The notes beneath the pieces are model-generated. The model was not told the DNA's origin and ran no database searches. It saw only the letters and a program-made list of their open reading frames with translations. Positions 26,220 through 34,595 of a stretch of 41,060 nt of DNA are shown one piece after another. Position numbers and translations under genes: made by a program. The DNA is from Bacillota bacterium (GTDB lineage: Bacteria > Bacillota > Clostridia > Lachnospirales > Cellulosilyticaceae), in the NCBI GenBank assembly GCA_023393125.1, contig JAEWMQ010000023.1:1-41060 (forward strand), read 5' to 3'. How positions within the stretch are numbered: position 1 is the first letter of the stretch; each line of letters starts with the position of its first letter.

Positions 26220-28396
26220 TAGTTTACCTCCCCCACTTCTAATCCTGATATTTGTTCTCTCCATAATGAAGCATATCTACCCCCTACACTTACCAGTTCC
26301 TTATGTGTTCCTTCTTCTATAATTTTCCCTTTATCTAATACATAAATGCGATCACATAATTTAATGGTACTTAATCGATGTGCAATAATAATAGTACTCA
26401 TGGACCTGCTTAACTGCCTTATGGTAGATTCTATAGCTCCTTCAGTAATGGAATCTAAATTACTAGTAGCCTCATCTAAAATCAAAATATTAGGTTTCTT
26501 TAGTATAGCCCTAGCTATAGCTAATCTCTGCCTTTGACCACCTGATAAATTAGCACCATTCTCATCTAAAAGTGTTTCATATCTTAGTGGCAACTCATTT
26601 ATAAAATCATGTGCTTTAGCCATCTTAGATGCTTCAACTATTTCCTCCATGGTAATATGCTCTAGTCCTAAAGCTAGATTGTCCATAATACTTCCACTAA
26701 ATAAAAAGGTTTCTTGTGGCACATAAGCAATCTTAGTTCTAAGAACATCCTTCTTAATATCTAAAATGTTATTCTGATCTATTAATATTTCTCCTTCCTC
26801 TAAAGGATATAAATTAAGTAATAGTTTAGCCAAGGTCGTCTTCCCTGAACCGCTCTCCCCTACTAATGCAATTCTTTCTCCTGGTTTGATTTCTAAATTA
26901 ATATCGTCTAATACATTTTCCCTTTTTCCATATTTAAAGGAAACATGCTTATAAACAATTTCACCCTCTAAACGTTGGGGTGCCAACTTTCTAGATTCTT
27001 CTTCTCCATTTTCTATTTCTAAATCTAAGATTTCACCCAGACGCTCTGCCGCTACCATAGCCGTTTGAAGCTGTGGCTGTAAATTAATTAGGTTCTTAAT
27101 AGGATTTAAAAAATAAATGAGTAGTGAATTATAAGTAATTAAATTACCTACAGACAAATATCCTTTAAGTACTTGGTCTGCGCCTACCCATAAAATAACA
27201 ACACCCCCTAATAATTCTATTAAGCCCTTGAAAAATCCTTGTAAGTTAGTAGCAAAGCTAAGTTTAAAAATACTTCTTAATAGCTTAATGAATCTTGTTT
27301 CTGTTTCAATCCCTACTTTTTTTTCTGCATTAAAAACTTTAACGGTTTGAATACCATTTAAGGACTCCACCATATAAGAGGTTAGCTGCGCATTGTCTTC
27401 CATAGTAGCCTTATTTCCCCTCTTTAAGGTCTTATTAAAACTCACTACCACTACTCCATAGAGCAAGGCAACTAATAATGTGATGCTAAATAATAATGCA
27501 TTTTGCATATACAGAATAGCACCGCCTACCATGACCATAATGGTATCAATCATAATCGTTAAAGTTGCCCCTGATATAGCATCCCTTACATGACCTGCAT
27601 CTTGAAACCTAGAAATAATCTCACCTATTCTTCTTGTCCCAAAAAAGTTCATAGGTAATTTTAAAATATGCTCATAATAACCTAGTAATAAGGCTATATC
27701 TAACTTTTGACTTAAATAAAGCAATAAATGTGATCTAAATAAACTCAGTAACATTTGGAAGGTATAAAGCACTAATACTCCAATTGATAAAACCTTTAAA
27801 GTCTTAGACATATTGTAGGGCAAAATGTCATCTAATAGAAACTGCATATAAAATGCACCCAATATCCCCAATAACGTATATAAAAGTGATGCCGCAAATA
27901 CTTGTAGCACAATACCTTTTTGAGGTTTAAGTAAATAAATAAAACGTTCGAATAAACCTTTTGTTTCCTTACCTTTTTTAAACTCACTACTAGGTACTAA
28001 TAAAATAAGTACTCCAGACCATATACTTGCAAAATCCTCAAAGGTATAAGTTACTAATCCCTCTGCTGGATCTGCCATAATGACTTCTTGTTTAGTAATT
28101 TTATGTACAACGACATAATGCATTAAACCTCCTTCTTTAATCACATGAGCAATAGCCGGCAAGGGAAACTCACTTAATAATGCTTCTGGTTCACCCTTAA
28201 CCCCCTTGGCACTAAATCCTAACTTTTCCGCTGCCTCAAGCATCCCTGCTACATTAGTCCCTTCAGTATCCGTCCCTGCTGCTTCTCTAATTTTAGTAAT
28301 AGGTGTGCTGAGTCCATATTGCTTACAAACTGTTGCTAAGCATGCCGCTCCACAGTCTGTCATATCGTATTGCATGATACAATAATATTTCGCCAT
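26219..28396 (-). CDS. Peptidase-containing ABC exporter (PCAT) for double-glycine peptides
   Basis: A 725-residue exporter that both cuts leader peptides after Gly-Gly and exports the product. Residues 1-135 are a C39 cysteine peptidase: Gln9, Cys15 (MTDCGAACL), His93 (LMHYVVVHKI) and Asp109 (MADPAEG) are all present. About six membrane helices occupy 160-440. The ATPase domain has Walker A GESGSGKTTLAKLL, signature LSGGQRQRLAIARA and Walker B ILILDEATSNLD, then an H-loop His in IIIAHRLSTI. Everything needed for activity is intact. The likely cargo is the 45-residue peptide encoded 161 bases upstream. AGAGGGG precedes the ATG. Confidence 0.95.
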   Translation of the reverse strand: MAKYYCIMQYDMTDCGAACLATVCKQYGLSTPITKIREAAGTDTEGTNVAGMLEAAEKLGFSAKGVKGEPEALLSEFPLPAIAHVIKEGGLMHYVVVHKITKQEVIMADPAEGLVTYTFEDFASIWSGVLILLVPSSEFKKGKETKGLFERFIYLLKPQKGIVLQVFAASLLYTLLGILGAFYMQFLLDDILPYNMSKTLKVLSIGVLVLYTFQMLLSLFRSHLLLYLSQKLDIALLLGYYEHILKLPMNFFGTRRIGEIISRFQDAGHVRDAISGATLTIMIDTIMVMVGGAILYMQNALLFSITLLVALLYGVVVVSFNKTLKRGNKATMEDNAQLTSYMVESLNGIQTVKVFNAEKKVGIETETRFIKLLRSIFKLSFATNLQGFFKGLIELLGGVVILWVGADQVLKGYLSVGNLITYNSLLIYFLNPIKNLINLQPQLQTAMVAAERLGEILDLEIENGEEESRKLAPQRLEGEIVYKHVSFKYGKRENVLDDINLEIKPGERIALVGESGSGKTTLAKLLLNLYPLEEGEILIDQNNILDIKKDVLRTKIAYVPQETFLFSGSIMDNLALGLEHITMEEIVEASKMAKAHDFINELPLRYETLLDENGANLSGGQRQRLAIARAILKKPNILILDEATSNLDSITEGAIESTIRQLSRSMSTIIIAHRLSTIKLCDRIYVLDKGKIIEEGTHKELVSVGGRYASLWREQISGLEVGEVN

Positions 28397-28494
28397 ACCG
28401 CCCCTCTTTTCTACCCCATCTCATATTTATAAATAAAAAAAGAAATACTAATAAAATATTATAATATTTTAAGTAGTATTTCCATTTTTATTTT

Positions 28495-28508
28495 AAGTAT
28501 TTTTATTA
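28495..28508 (-). promoter_or_regulatory. Shared AT-rich box upstream of the exporter gene
   Basis: On the minus strand TAATAAAAATACTT, 13 of 14 identical to the boxes before the peptide and regulator genes. ACAG precedes it. A perfect TATAAT (28458-28463) lies 31 bases downstream and would start the exporter transcript. Confidence 0.35.
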
Positions 28509-28557
28509 ATCTGTTTTTTTAAATTTAACTATACAATTACACTTATCAATTACTTAA

Positions 28558-28695
28558 TTATGGAATAAATATCGCTATAAGTTCTCTCATCATAGAACTA
28601 CCATACGCAAGTGCACCACCGGAAATCTTTTGTTTCTCTTTCTTAGATAATTCCTTAAAACACTCTACTTTATTTACTCCTTTAATCTTTTTCAT
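28558..28695 (-). CDS. Double-glycine leader peptide precursor, 45 residues
   Basis: A short gene easily missed. The 45-residue product starts MKKIKGVNKVECFKELSKKE and runs to ISGG at residue 27, a class II double-glycine leader (hydrophobic positions F13, L16 and I24 before GG). Cutting after Gly27 would free an 18-residue, hydrophobic peptide, ALAYGSSMMRELIAIFIP, without Cys. GGAGGT lies about 7 bases before the ATG. The gene sits between the histidine kinase and the peptidase-containing exporter, all on the minus strand, the expected place for the cargo. Small size, few charges and the adjacent kinase/LytTR pair fit an autoinducing signal better than a typical bacteriocin, and I see no immunity gene. 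The signalling role is inference. Confidence 0.85.
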   Translation of the reverse strand: MKKIKGVNKVECFKELSKKEKQKISGGALAYGSSMMRELIAIFIP

Positions 28696-28746
28696 ATACT
28701 TACCTCCTCATTAATTAATAATATTACCCCTGATAACTTTAATATA

Positions 28747-28760
28747 AACTATTTTTATTA
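28747..28760 (-). promoter_or_regulatory. Shared AT-rich box upstream of the peptide gene
   Basis: On the minus strand TAATAAAAATAGTT, identical over 14 bases to the box upstream of the response regulator gene. A TAATAT candidate -10 follows 20 bases downstream (28721-28726). An inverted repeat, TACATTT/AAATGTA (28759-28765 and 28782-28788), overlaps its upstream edge. Confidence 0.4.
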
Positions 28761-28800
28761 CATTTGTATTGTAATTGCTCAAAATGTATGTTTTTAACAC

Positions 28801-30114
28801 CTAAGCTGTTATACCATAGCTAACAGGTATATCTATCTCTAGATAAAACTCCTCTTCTTTACTTATAATATTCATATTACCATTATTTTTTTGTACACTC
28901 TTTCTAATATTAGCCAGTCCAAAACCATGATTAATACTATCTTTTTTATTAGTAGGAATTTCTTTCTTATTATTCATCTCCACTCTACCATTGGCTGTAT
29001 TTTTTATGTTATAGAAAAAATAACCTCGATCGCATACTGCTTTCATTTGAATTCTTTTTACTCTACTAGCCTCTATATTTTCACAAGCCTCTATAGCATT
29101 ATCTAAACTATTAGCAAATATAACGCATAAGTCCATATCATCTAGACCTAACTGCTTACTTAATTTTACTTCATATTCCATTTGAATATTTTTTTCCTTA
29201 GCTATTTGCAATTTATCATTTAAAATAGCATCTACAATAGAATGTCCAGTATGAATAATACAACCTAGTCGCTCAGTTGTATGTTCCATTTCCCCAATAT
29301 ATTGCTCTAACTTATCTAATTCTCCTCTCTGTGCTAAGCTTCTAATAATAATCATATGATTACGCATATCATGCTTGATGGCTCTTGTTTCTTTATTAAA
29401 TTCTTCTAGTTTATGGTAATATTTAAGCTGTTTTTCTAGTTGCTCACCCATACATTCATTACTCCATTTATAATAGAGTTTGTTCATTTCTTCGTTAATC
29501 CCTAAAATTAATATTATTATACAAATAAAAAATATTAGAATATACGTCCCCACACTAATACTTTGTAAAAGCTCAATATCACCAAAGTAAGCCGCATCAC
29601 ATATAAAAAGTGTGTACATCGCAGTAATAGTAAGCACTATAATGGCCAAAGCTTGTCTTCTAGTAACTCTTTTATACTGTCCATTGGCTTTATAAATGAT
29701 ACTACTTTGTTTAGCAAAAAACCATAAAATAGCACCTTCTAAAGCACATCTTATCTCTGTTACTATTTGATTCTCAAGCCAAGTACCTCCATAGTGTTTT
29801 ATAATATAGTCAACAAACATCCAATCTAAGGTGCCTACACTATATATCACTGCAAACCCTAAAAAATTGACCCAAACTTTTTGCAGGAGATTTCCTTCAA
29901 ACAGAAGATTTGCAAAGCAAACACCAAAAAACAATATTCCAAATGCAACTCTTTGACGGGTAATAAGCATAAATACAATTATTATACTAATGTAAATACT
30001 ATATCTTATGATTCGCTTTCTAGTTAATTGAGCTTTATCCAAAAAGGCATTTAAACACATAGCTTGCATCACAAAACAGTTTATTAAACCTGCTAATAAT
30101 TCTAATTTATCCAA
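28801..30114 (-). CDS. AgrC/ComD-like peptide-sensing histidine kinase
   Basis: A 437-residue kinase of the HPK10 type. About six to seven membrane helices fill residues 1-205, the peptide-sensing part in this class. The phosphoacceptor is His248 in RAIKHDMRNHMIIIRSL. The ATP-binding GHKL part has FANSLDNAIEACENI (N box, about 333-347) and HGFGLANIRKSVQ (G box, about 396-408). The start is a TTG at 30114, with GGAGGAG about 9 bases upstream, overlapping the end of the response regulator gene by 8 bases, so translation is coupled. No agrB or agrD is present; the double-glycine peptide gene follows 105 bases downstream, as in streptococcal ComCDE and Blp loci. Confidence 0.92.
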   Translation of the reverse strand: MDKLELLAGLINCFVMQAMCLNAFLDKAQLTRKRIIRYSIYISIIIVFMLITRQRVAFGILFFGVCFANLLFEGNLLQKVWVNFLGFAVIYSVGTLDWMFVDYIIKHYGGTWLENQIVTEIRCALEGAILWFFAKQSSIIYKANGQYKRVTRRQALAIIVLTITAMYTLFICDAAYFGDIELLQSISVGTYILIFFICIIILILGINEEMNKLYYKWSNECMGEQLEKQLKYYHKLEEFNKETRAIKHDMRNHMIIIRSLAQRGELDKLEQYIGEMEHTTERLGCIIHTGHSIVDAILNDKLQIAKEKNIQMEYEVKLSKQLGLDDMDLCVIFANSLDNAIEACENIEASRVKRIQMKAVCDRGYFFYNIKNTANGRVEMNNKKEIPTNKKDSINHGFGLANIRKSVQKNNGNMNIISKEEEFYLEIDIPVSYGITA

Positions 30115-30829
30115 GCCTATGCTCCTCCTTTAAATAGAGACGAAAGCTTTCTTTAAAAGCTTTAATCCTTAGGCGACTCATATATACTACATCTCCATTT
30201 TGCATAGTCACGGTTGTTTGATCGTACTCTTTCACATAAGCTAGATTAATAAGGTAAGATTTATGAATTCTAAAAAAGTTTTTATCAGCTAGAAACTTGT
30301 CCACTTCATTAATTTTATTATCTATCAAGTATTCCTTATGAATTGTAATAGCACGCAATTTTCTATCTACTGTTTCAAAATAAAGAATTTCTTCAAATGG
30401 CAATTGAAAAAATCTTTGTCCTTGATTAAGTGTAATCAACTTTGAAAGCTTTTCTTTTCTCTTTTTTAAAATTAAATCCAGTGCTTTAAAGAGTTGTTCT
30501 TTCTGTATAGGCTTTAATAAATATCTTAGGGTATTAACCTCAAAAGCACAGTGAGCTTCTTCGGGATGACTGGTAGTAAAGATAATATCTGCTTTAAAAT
30601 TTTTCATTCGTATTTTCTTTGCTAGAGCTATTCCATTAATACTATTTTCTATTTCCACATCTAAACAAAATACATCACATTGCTCATAATTAGCTTTTAA
30701 AAGCTCTTCTGCCGAGGAGAAGTACTTTATTTCATATGACTTTATACGAGTTTTTAAATATTCTTCTAAAAGCTCCTCTAAATGTTTGCGAAAAATCTCT
30801 TCATCATCACACACAAAAATCCTAAACAT
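30107..30829 (-). CDS. LytTR-type response regulator
   Basis: A 240-residue AgrA/ComE-type regulator. The receiver domain (about 1-120) has the acidic pair Asp8-Asp9 in FVCDDEE, phosphoacceptor Asp57 (CLDVEI), and Lys in YLLKPIQ. The LytTR DNA-binding domain (about 135-238) shows the typical ILYFETVDRKLRAITIH, FFRIHKSYLINLAYVKEYD and LRIKAFKESFRLYL. It should be activated by the overlapping kinase gene and bind paired repeats in promoters, possibly the AT-rich boxes described here. GGGGGGAGG precedes the ATG. It is the first gene of the regulatory operon and begins after the strong GH9 terminator. Confidence 0.94.
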   Translation of the reverse strand: MFRIFVCDDEEIFRKHLEELLEEYLKTRIKSYEIKYFSSAEELLKANYEQCDVFCLDVEIENSINGIALAKKIRMKNFKADIIFTTSHPEEAHCAFEVNTLRYLLKPIQKEQLFKALDLILKKRKEKLSKLITLNQGQRFFQLPFEEILYFETVDRKLRAITIHKEYLIDNKINEVDKFLADKNFFRIHKSYLINLAYVKEYDQTTVTMQNGDVVYMSRLRIKAFKESFRLYLKEEHRLG

Positions 30830-30915
30830 GTTATCCTCCCCCCTAAATGATTAATATACTTAATCCTTCATTATTCTTTTACACTTAAATATTAACACAT
30901 TAGACTAATTTTTTT

Positions 30916-30929
30916 AACTATTTTTATTA
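30916..30929 (-). promoter_or_regulatory. Shared AT-rich box upstream of the response regulator gene
   Basis: On the minus strand TAATAAAAATAGTT, preceded by ACAGTAAA, which resembles a LytTR half-site. A TAATAT candidate -10 lies 21 bases downstream (30889-30894), nearly the same spacing as at the peptide gene. Confidence 0.4.
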
Positions 30930-30996
30930 TTTACTGTAATAATTTACGAAAAATTCACCTAATTTTAATCCATTTGTAATATATTATAAAAATTGT

Positions 30997-31038
30997 AAAA
31001 AGCGATATATTATTCCACTGAATAATATATCGCTTTTT
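30997..31038. terminator. Terminator of the GH48-GH9 unit
   Basis: Perfect 19-base arms at 30997-31015 and 31020-31038 around loop CACT, with A and T runs at the ends. It lies 58 bases after the GH9 stop and separates cellulase from regulatory genes. Confidence 0.9.
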
Positions 31039-31095
31039 GTCATTTTTACTCTATTTTATTTAGAACGTTTACTATAGTTCATTAACATATTTAAT

Positions 31096-34000
31096 CTATG
31101 GCTCTATCCCCATAATTAAACTACCATCATAATAAACACATACTTTGCTAGCATCACCATATGAATAATCATTACCTTGATCATAATTGCTCCAGTTAGA
31201 TTTTGCTGTTCTAGTAGCTATTTCTAAATTGGTGCCTGCTGAAATCATTTCAGATACATTAAAGGTAAGTTGAATATAGCTATCTGCTCCTGACTTAGCT
31301 GCATCCATTCTAACAACTTGCCCTTTTACTTTGCCTGTCAATGCACTATACCAAGGTGCTTTATTCATTTGAGCTGCTGCATGGTCACACCAAACAGTTT
31401 GGTCCTCACTACCATCTGCAGTATAGTAGTAACGGATTTCTAGTTTAGATAAATCAATATCACTACCACTCTTATGTACTAGCTTAAAGTTATTGGTAAG
31501 CGTATTAGTAGTTGCTTGACCACTACCTATATTACTAATACCTAATACAAAGTCAGTTACTGGTGCTTCTACTACTTCAAGCTGTACATAAACCTTAGCA
31601 GCATTTGAGGTCGTTACCTTTCCTTTTGTAGAGGTTGCTTTAGCTGTAAAGTTAATTGGTGTTAAATTACCCATTGCTGAAGTTGTACCTTCTACTGTAT
31701 AAGTAGCTGTATATATACCATTTACTGCACTAGTACTTTCTGCAAACTTTTTACCATCTGCATAGAATTCAACTAATTTAATAGTGTCTTCTTCTACATC
31801 TGATGCAACACTTACTTCTATTTTCTTTGTTACTTCTGCAAAAGTTGTTCCATTAGTAGGTGAAGTAATCTCTACCACTGGTGCTGCTGGTGCTACTACT
31901 ACTGGAAGTTGTACTGACACATTAACAGCCTTAGACACTGCCTTAGTACCATTAGCTGCAACTGCTTCAGCTGTAATGGTATACTGAGTTAATTCACCTA
32001 ACTTACTTGCTGTACCTGTTGGTAAATAAGTAGCTGTATATGGTGCTACTTTACTTTCAGCTACCATATTGCCATTTACATAGAATACTACTTTTTGAAT
32101 AGTAGATTTTTCTACCTCAGCTACTGCGCTCATATCTATAGCGGTAATTCCTTTGCTCATATCTATAGTTGTTCCATCAATAGGAGCAGTAACTACTACT
32201 GTTGGTGCTGCTAATACCGGTAACACAACGGATACTTTAACAGCATCAGAAGTAGTAGATTTACCATTAGCGGCTGCTACTTTAACTGTGAAACTATAAT
32301 CCTTTGTGGTACCTGCTACTGTAGCAGAATCACTTGGAACAAAATTCATTGTGTAAGGTGCCTTAGTACTTTCTCCAATTTTAGTACCATCTGCAAAAAA
32401 TTCAACTTTTGAAATAGTACTTTCTTGTACTTCTGCATTTGCTTTAATCACAATTGGAGTTGTAGCTGTTACATCTTTAAAAATTGATCCTGCTACTGGT
32501 GATGTAATACTTGCAGTTGGCGCATAAACTTTGATAGCTCCCGATGGTTCCTGACCAAATATTAACTTACCATTATCATATAATGCAAAGTGATTTGCTT
32601 CTGCTAAACTATTTGAGCTTGAAGATGCTATATCCACAAATGATGGGCTCTTTGTGTAATCCCATCTTCCTGGAGCTGCAATTCTAAATTGTAACTCACT
32701 CTTATGTTCACTTTGACCACCTGGATAGATTTTAGCACCGGATAAGTTGATTTCTACATAATAAATACCATTTTGCTCATCCCAAGGTTGTAAAGTAGAT
32801 ATCTTTGCACCATGTTGGCTATAATTGGCTGTAATCTTCATATCACTTGCTTTATAACCTGCTGCTAAAACATCACTAATATCCACAAAATATCTATAAG
32901 TAAGCTTATCTGTTACTCTTGCTGGCCAAGCACTTCTATTATAAACCACTGCTTTAATCTCTATGAAATTAATAGTATTTTGTTTATCTTGTGCATTGAT
33001 GCCCGCCTCAATAAATACTTCTTCTCCAACTTTCTCTATAGCATTTAGGCCTTGATTAATAGTGCCGCCGTAATCTTCATACATTTTTGCCATTAATCCT
33101 ACAAATCCAGCATTGTAATCACAAGCTACTTCATTCATTACATAGTCTGAAATGGTATCTTTATAGTTATCATTTTTATCTGGTCCTCCTACTAAAGCAC
33201 CAATAAGTACGTGTCTTGGTTCATAAGGTTGACCTGATAAATTATTTTCCCATGCACCATGAGCTGTTCTATGATGTGGTTTAGTAGGTGAATTTTCTCC
33301 AAAACCAACTACAAAGCTGCGTCCTGTACTACCAAGAGCATAATCTGCCTGTGATTTAGCAAAGTCTTGATATGTTTTAATCTTGCTTTGATCTGCACCA
33401 CTCCAATCTGCATAAATACTAGCTAAAAATGCTGTTGTAGTAGCATATCTTAATGATCCCCATTGGTCTCTCCAAGCAAGTCCTTTAGGAGTATAAGGTA
33501 CACGATCCCCATTAAGACCTACTGTCCAATAATCTAAGTGGTTTTCAATTACTTTTTTAAATTTTGCATCATTACCATGCTTAGCTAATAAAAGTGAAGT
33601 ACCGATATGTACATCATCCCAAGAATGTGCCCAGCTATAAGCAATCTGATCAGTTTGTGGTACCTTCTCCCAACCAGAAGAATAGTCTTTGGCCTTTTGT
33701 AAATAACTTGCATCATTAGTAGCTAGATAAATCCACATACTTGCCCAAGAAATCTCATCACTATAACCACTAAAAGATGAGTAGTAGCCACCAGCTTGTT
33801 TCATATAACCTGCATCGCTCTTTGTAGCCTCTGCAAAGTTTAAAAGCTCCTTCGCATGTTTTAAACAAGTTGCTGCATAGGCAGGATCACTATCTTTAAA
33901 AACAATAGAAGCTGCTGCTAATGAAGCTGCTGTTCCTGCTGATACTGCTGAACCTGGATTATTCATATCTAGCTTATACGCTGGTCTTTCCATCTGCATA

Positions 34001-34500
34001 ATTTCTGCAGAACCCCAGAAAGCATGATCTAATCCACCATTACCTACTTGATAGTAGTATTCATTAGCAGAAGGATGACATTTAATAAAGTAATCATTAG
34101 CCCATTTGATTTCATCTAGCATATATTTATCTTGTCCACTAGCTTTATATACATCTGTATCTTCTATATAAGACCATGCTAACATAGTAGAAGTATAGGA
34201 CATTGGTAAGTTGAATTTCACATGGTCACCTGCATCATACCAGCCACCTGTCAAATCTAATCCTACATCTGCTCCATCTTTTAAACCAGAATCACCTCTC
34301 CAGTTATTTCTCTGAGTATCAGATAAATCACCAGACTTTTGAAACTCATAAAACATAAGTGCTTTTTGAAAAGCATCTCCGTAATTAAAATTTGTAGCTG
34401 CTTTTACATCTATACTATTAAAAGCCATGGTACCTAACGTTAACCCTACAGCTAAAGCAGAACTAACTATTTGTCTTGACCTTTTCTTAAATCCTATCAT
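31096..34500 (-). CDS. Secreted GH9 cellulase with CBM3c, three Ig-like modules and CBM3
   Basis: An 1134-residue secreted cellulase. Signal peptide 1-35 (cleavage near VKAA). GH9 domain about 36-480: YDAGDHVKF holds Asp89 and Asp92 (water activation and base), the His motif is KPHHRTAHGAW, and the acid is Glu457 in MNEVACDYNAGF. A CBM3c-type module fused directly behind it (about 492-652) is the mark of processive endoglucanases. Three Ig-like modules of Big_7 type (about 660-762, 766-867, 873-975; repeats of KVEFFADGTKIGES) act as spacers, then a cellulose-binding CBM3 (982-1134). No dockerin is present. AGGAGG precedes the ATG. It follows GH48 by 95 bases with a hairpin between and likely shares its transcript. 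Confidence 0.95.
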   Translation of the reverse strand: MIGFKKRSRQIVSSALAVGLTLGTMAFNSIDVKAATNFNYGDAFQKALMFYEFQKSGDLSDTQRNNWRGDSGLKDGADVGLDLTGGWYDAGDHVKFNLPMSYTSTMLAWSYIEDTDVYKASGQDKYMLDEIKWANDYFIKCHPSANEYYYQVGNGGLDHAFWGSAEIMQMERPAYKLDMNNPGSAVSAGTAASLAAASIVFKDSDPAYAATCLKHAKELLNFAEATKSDAGYMKQAGGYYSSFSGYSDEISWASMWIYLATNDASYLQKAKDYSSGWEKVPQTDQIAYSWAHSWDDVHIGTSLLLAKHGNDAKFKKVIENHLDYWTVGLNGDRVPYTPKGLAWRDQWGSLRYATTTAFLASIYADWSGADQSKIKTYQDFAKSQADYALGSTGRSFVVGFGENSPTKPHHRTAHGAWENNLSGQPYEPRHVLIGALVGGPDKNDNYKDTISDYVMNEVACDYNAGFVGLMAKMYEDYGGTINQGLNAIEKVGEEVFIEAGINAQDKQNTINFIEIKAVVYNRSAWPARVTDKLTYRYFVDISDVLAAGYKASDMKITANYSQHGAKISTLQPWDEQNGIYYVEINLSGAKIYPGGQSEHKSELQFRIAAPGRWDYTKSPSFVDIASSSSNSLAEANHFALYDNGKLIFGQEPSGAIKVYAPTASITSPVAGSIFKDVTATTPIVIKANAEVQESTISKVEFFADGTKIGESTKAPYTMNFVPSDSATVAGTTKDYSFTVKVAAANGKSTTSDAVKVSVVLPVLAAPTVVVTAPIDGTTIDMSKGITAIDMSAVAEVEKSTIQKVVFYVNGNMVAESKVAPYTATYLPTGTASKLGELTQYTITAEAVAANGTKAVSKAVNVSVQLPVVVAPAAPVVEITSPTNGTTFAEVTKKIEVSVASDVEEDTIKLVEFYADGKKFAESTSAVNGIYTATYTVEGTTSAMGNLTPINFTAKATSTKGKVTTSNAAKVYVQLEVVEAPVTDFVLGISNIGSGQATTNTLTNNFKLVHKSGSDIDLSKLEIRYYYTADGSEDQTVWCDHAAAQMNKAPWYSALTGKVKGQVVRMDAAKSGADSYIQLTFNVSEMISAGTNLEIATRTAKSNWSNYDQGNDYSYGDASKVCVYYDGSLIMGIEP

Positions 34501-34521
34501 TTCTTTTCCTCCTTTTAGAGT

Positions 34522-34553
34522 ATAATCTCGGCAACCGAAGTTACCGAGATTAT
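34522..34553 (-). other. Intergenic stem-loop between GH48 and GH9
   Basis: ATAATCTCGG (34522-34531) and CCGAGATTAT (34544-34553) are perfectly complementary, extended inside by AACC/GGTT-type pairs. No T run follows on the minus strand, and the GH9 ribosome site lies just downstream. It looks like a processing or stability hairpin, not a terminator. Confidence 0.7.
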
Positions 34554-34595
34554 GTTGAAATTAGTATATTAAACTTTTAGGGGATTTAATAATTA

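Noticed and set aside
28558..30829. agrBD-type cyclic peptide system
   Set aside because: The kinase and regulator resemble AgrC/AgrA, but no AgrB protease gene is present and the peptide has a double-glycine leader with a C39 exporter.
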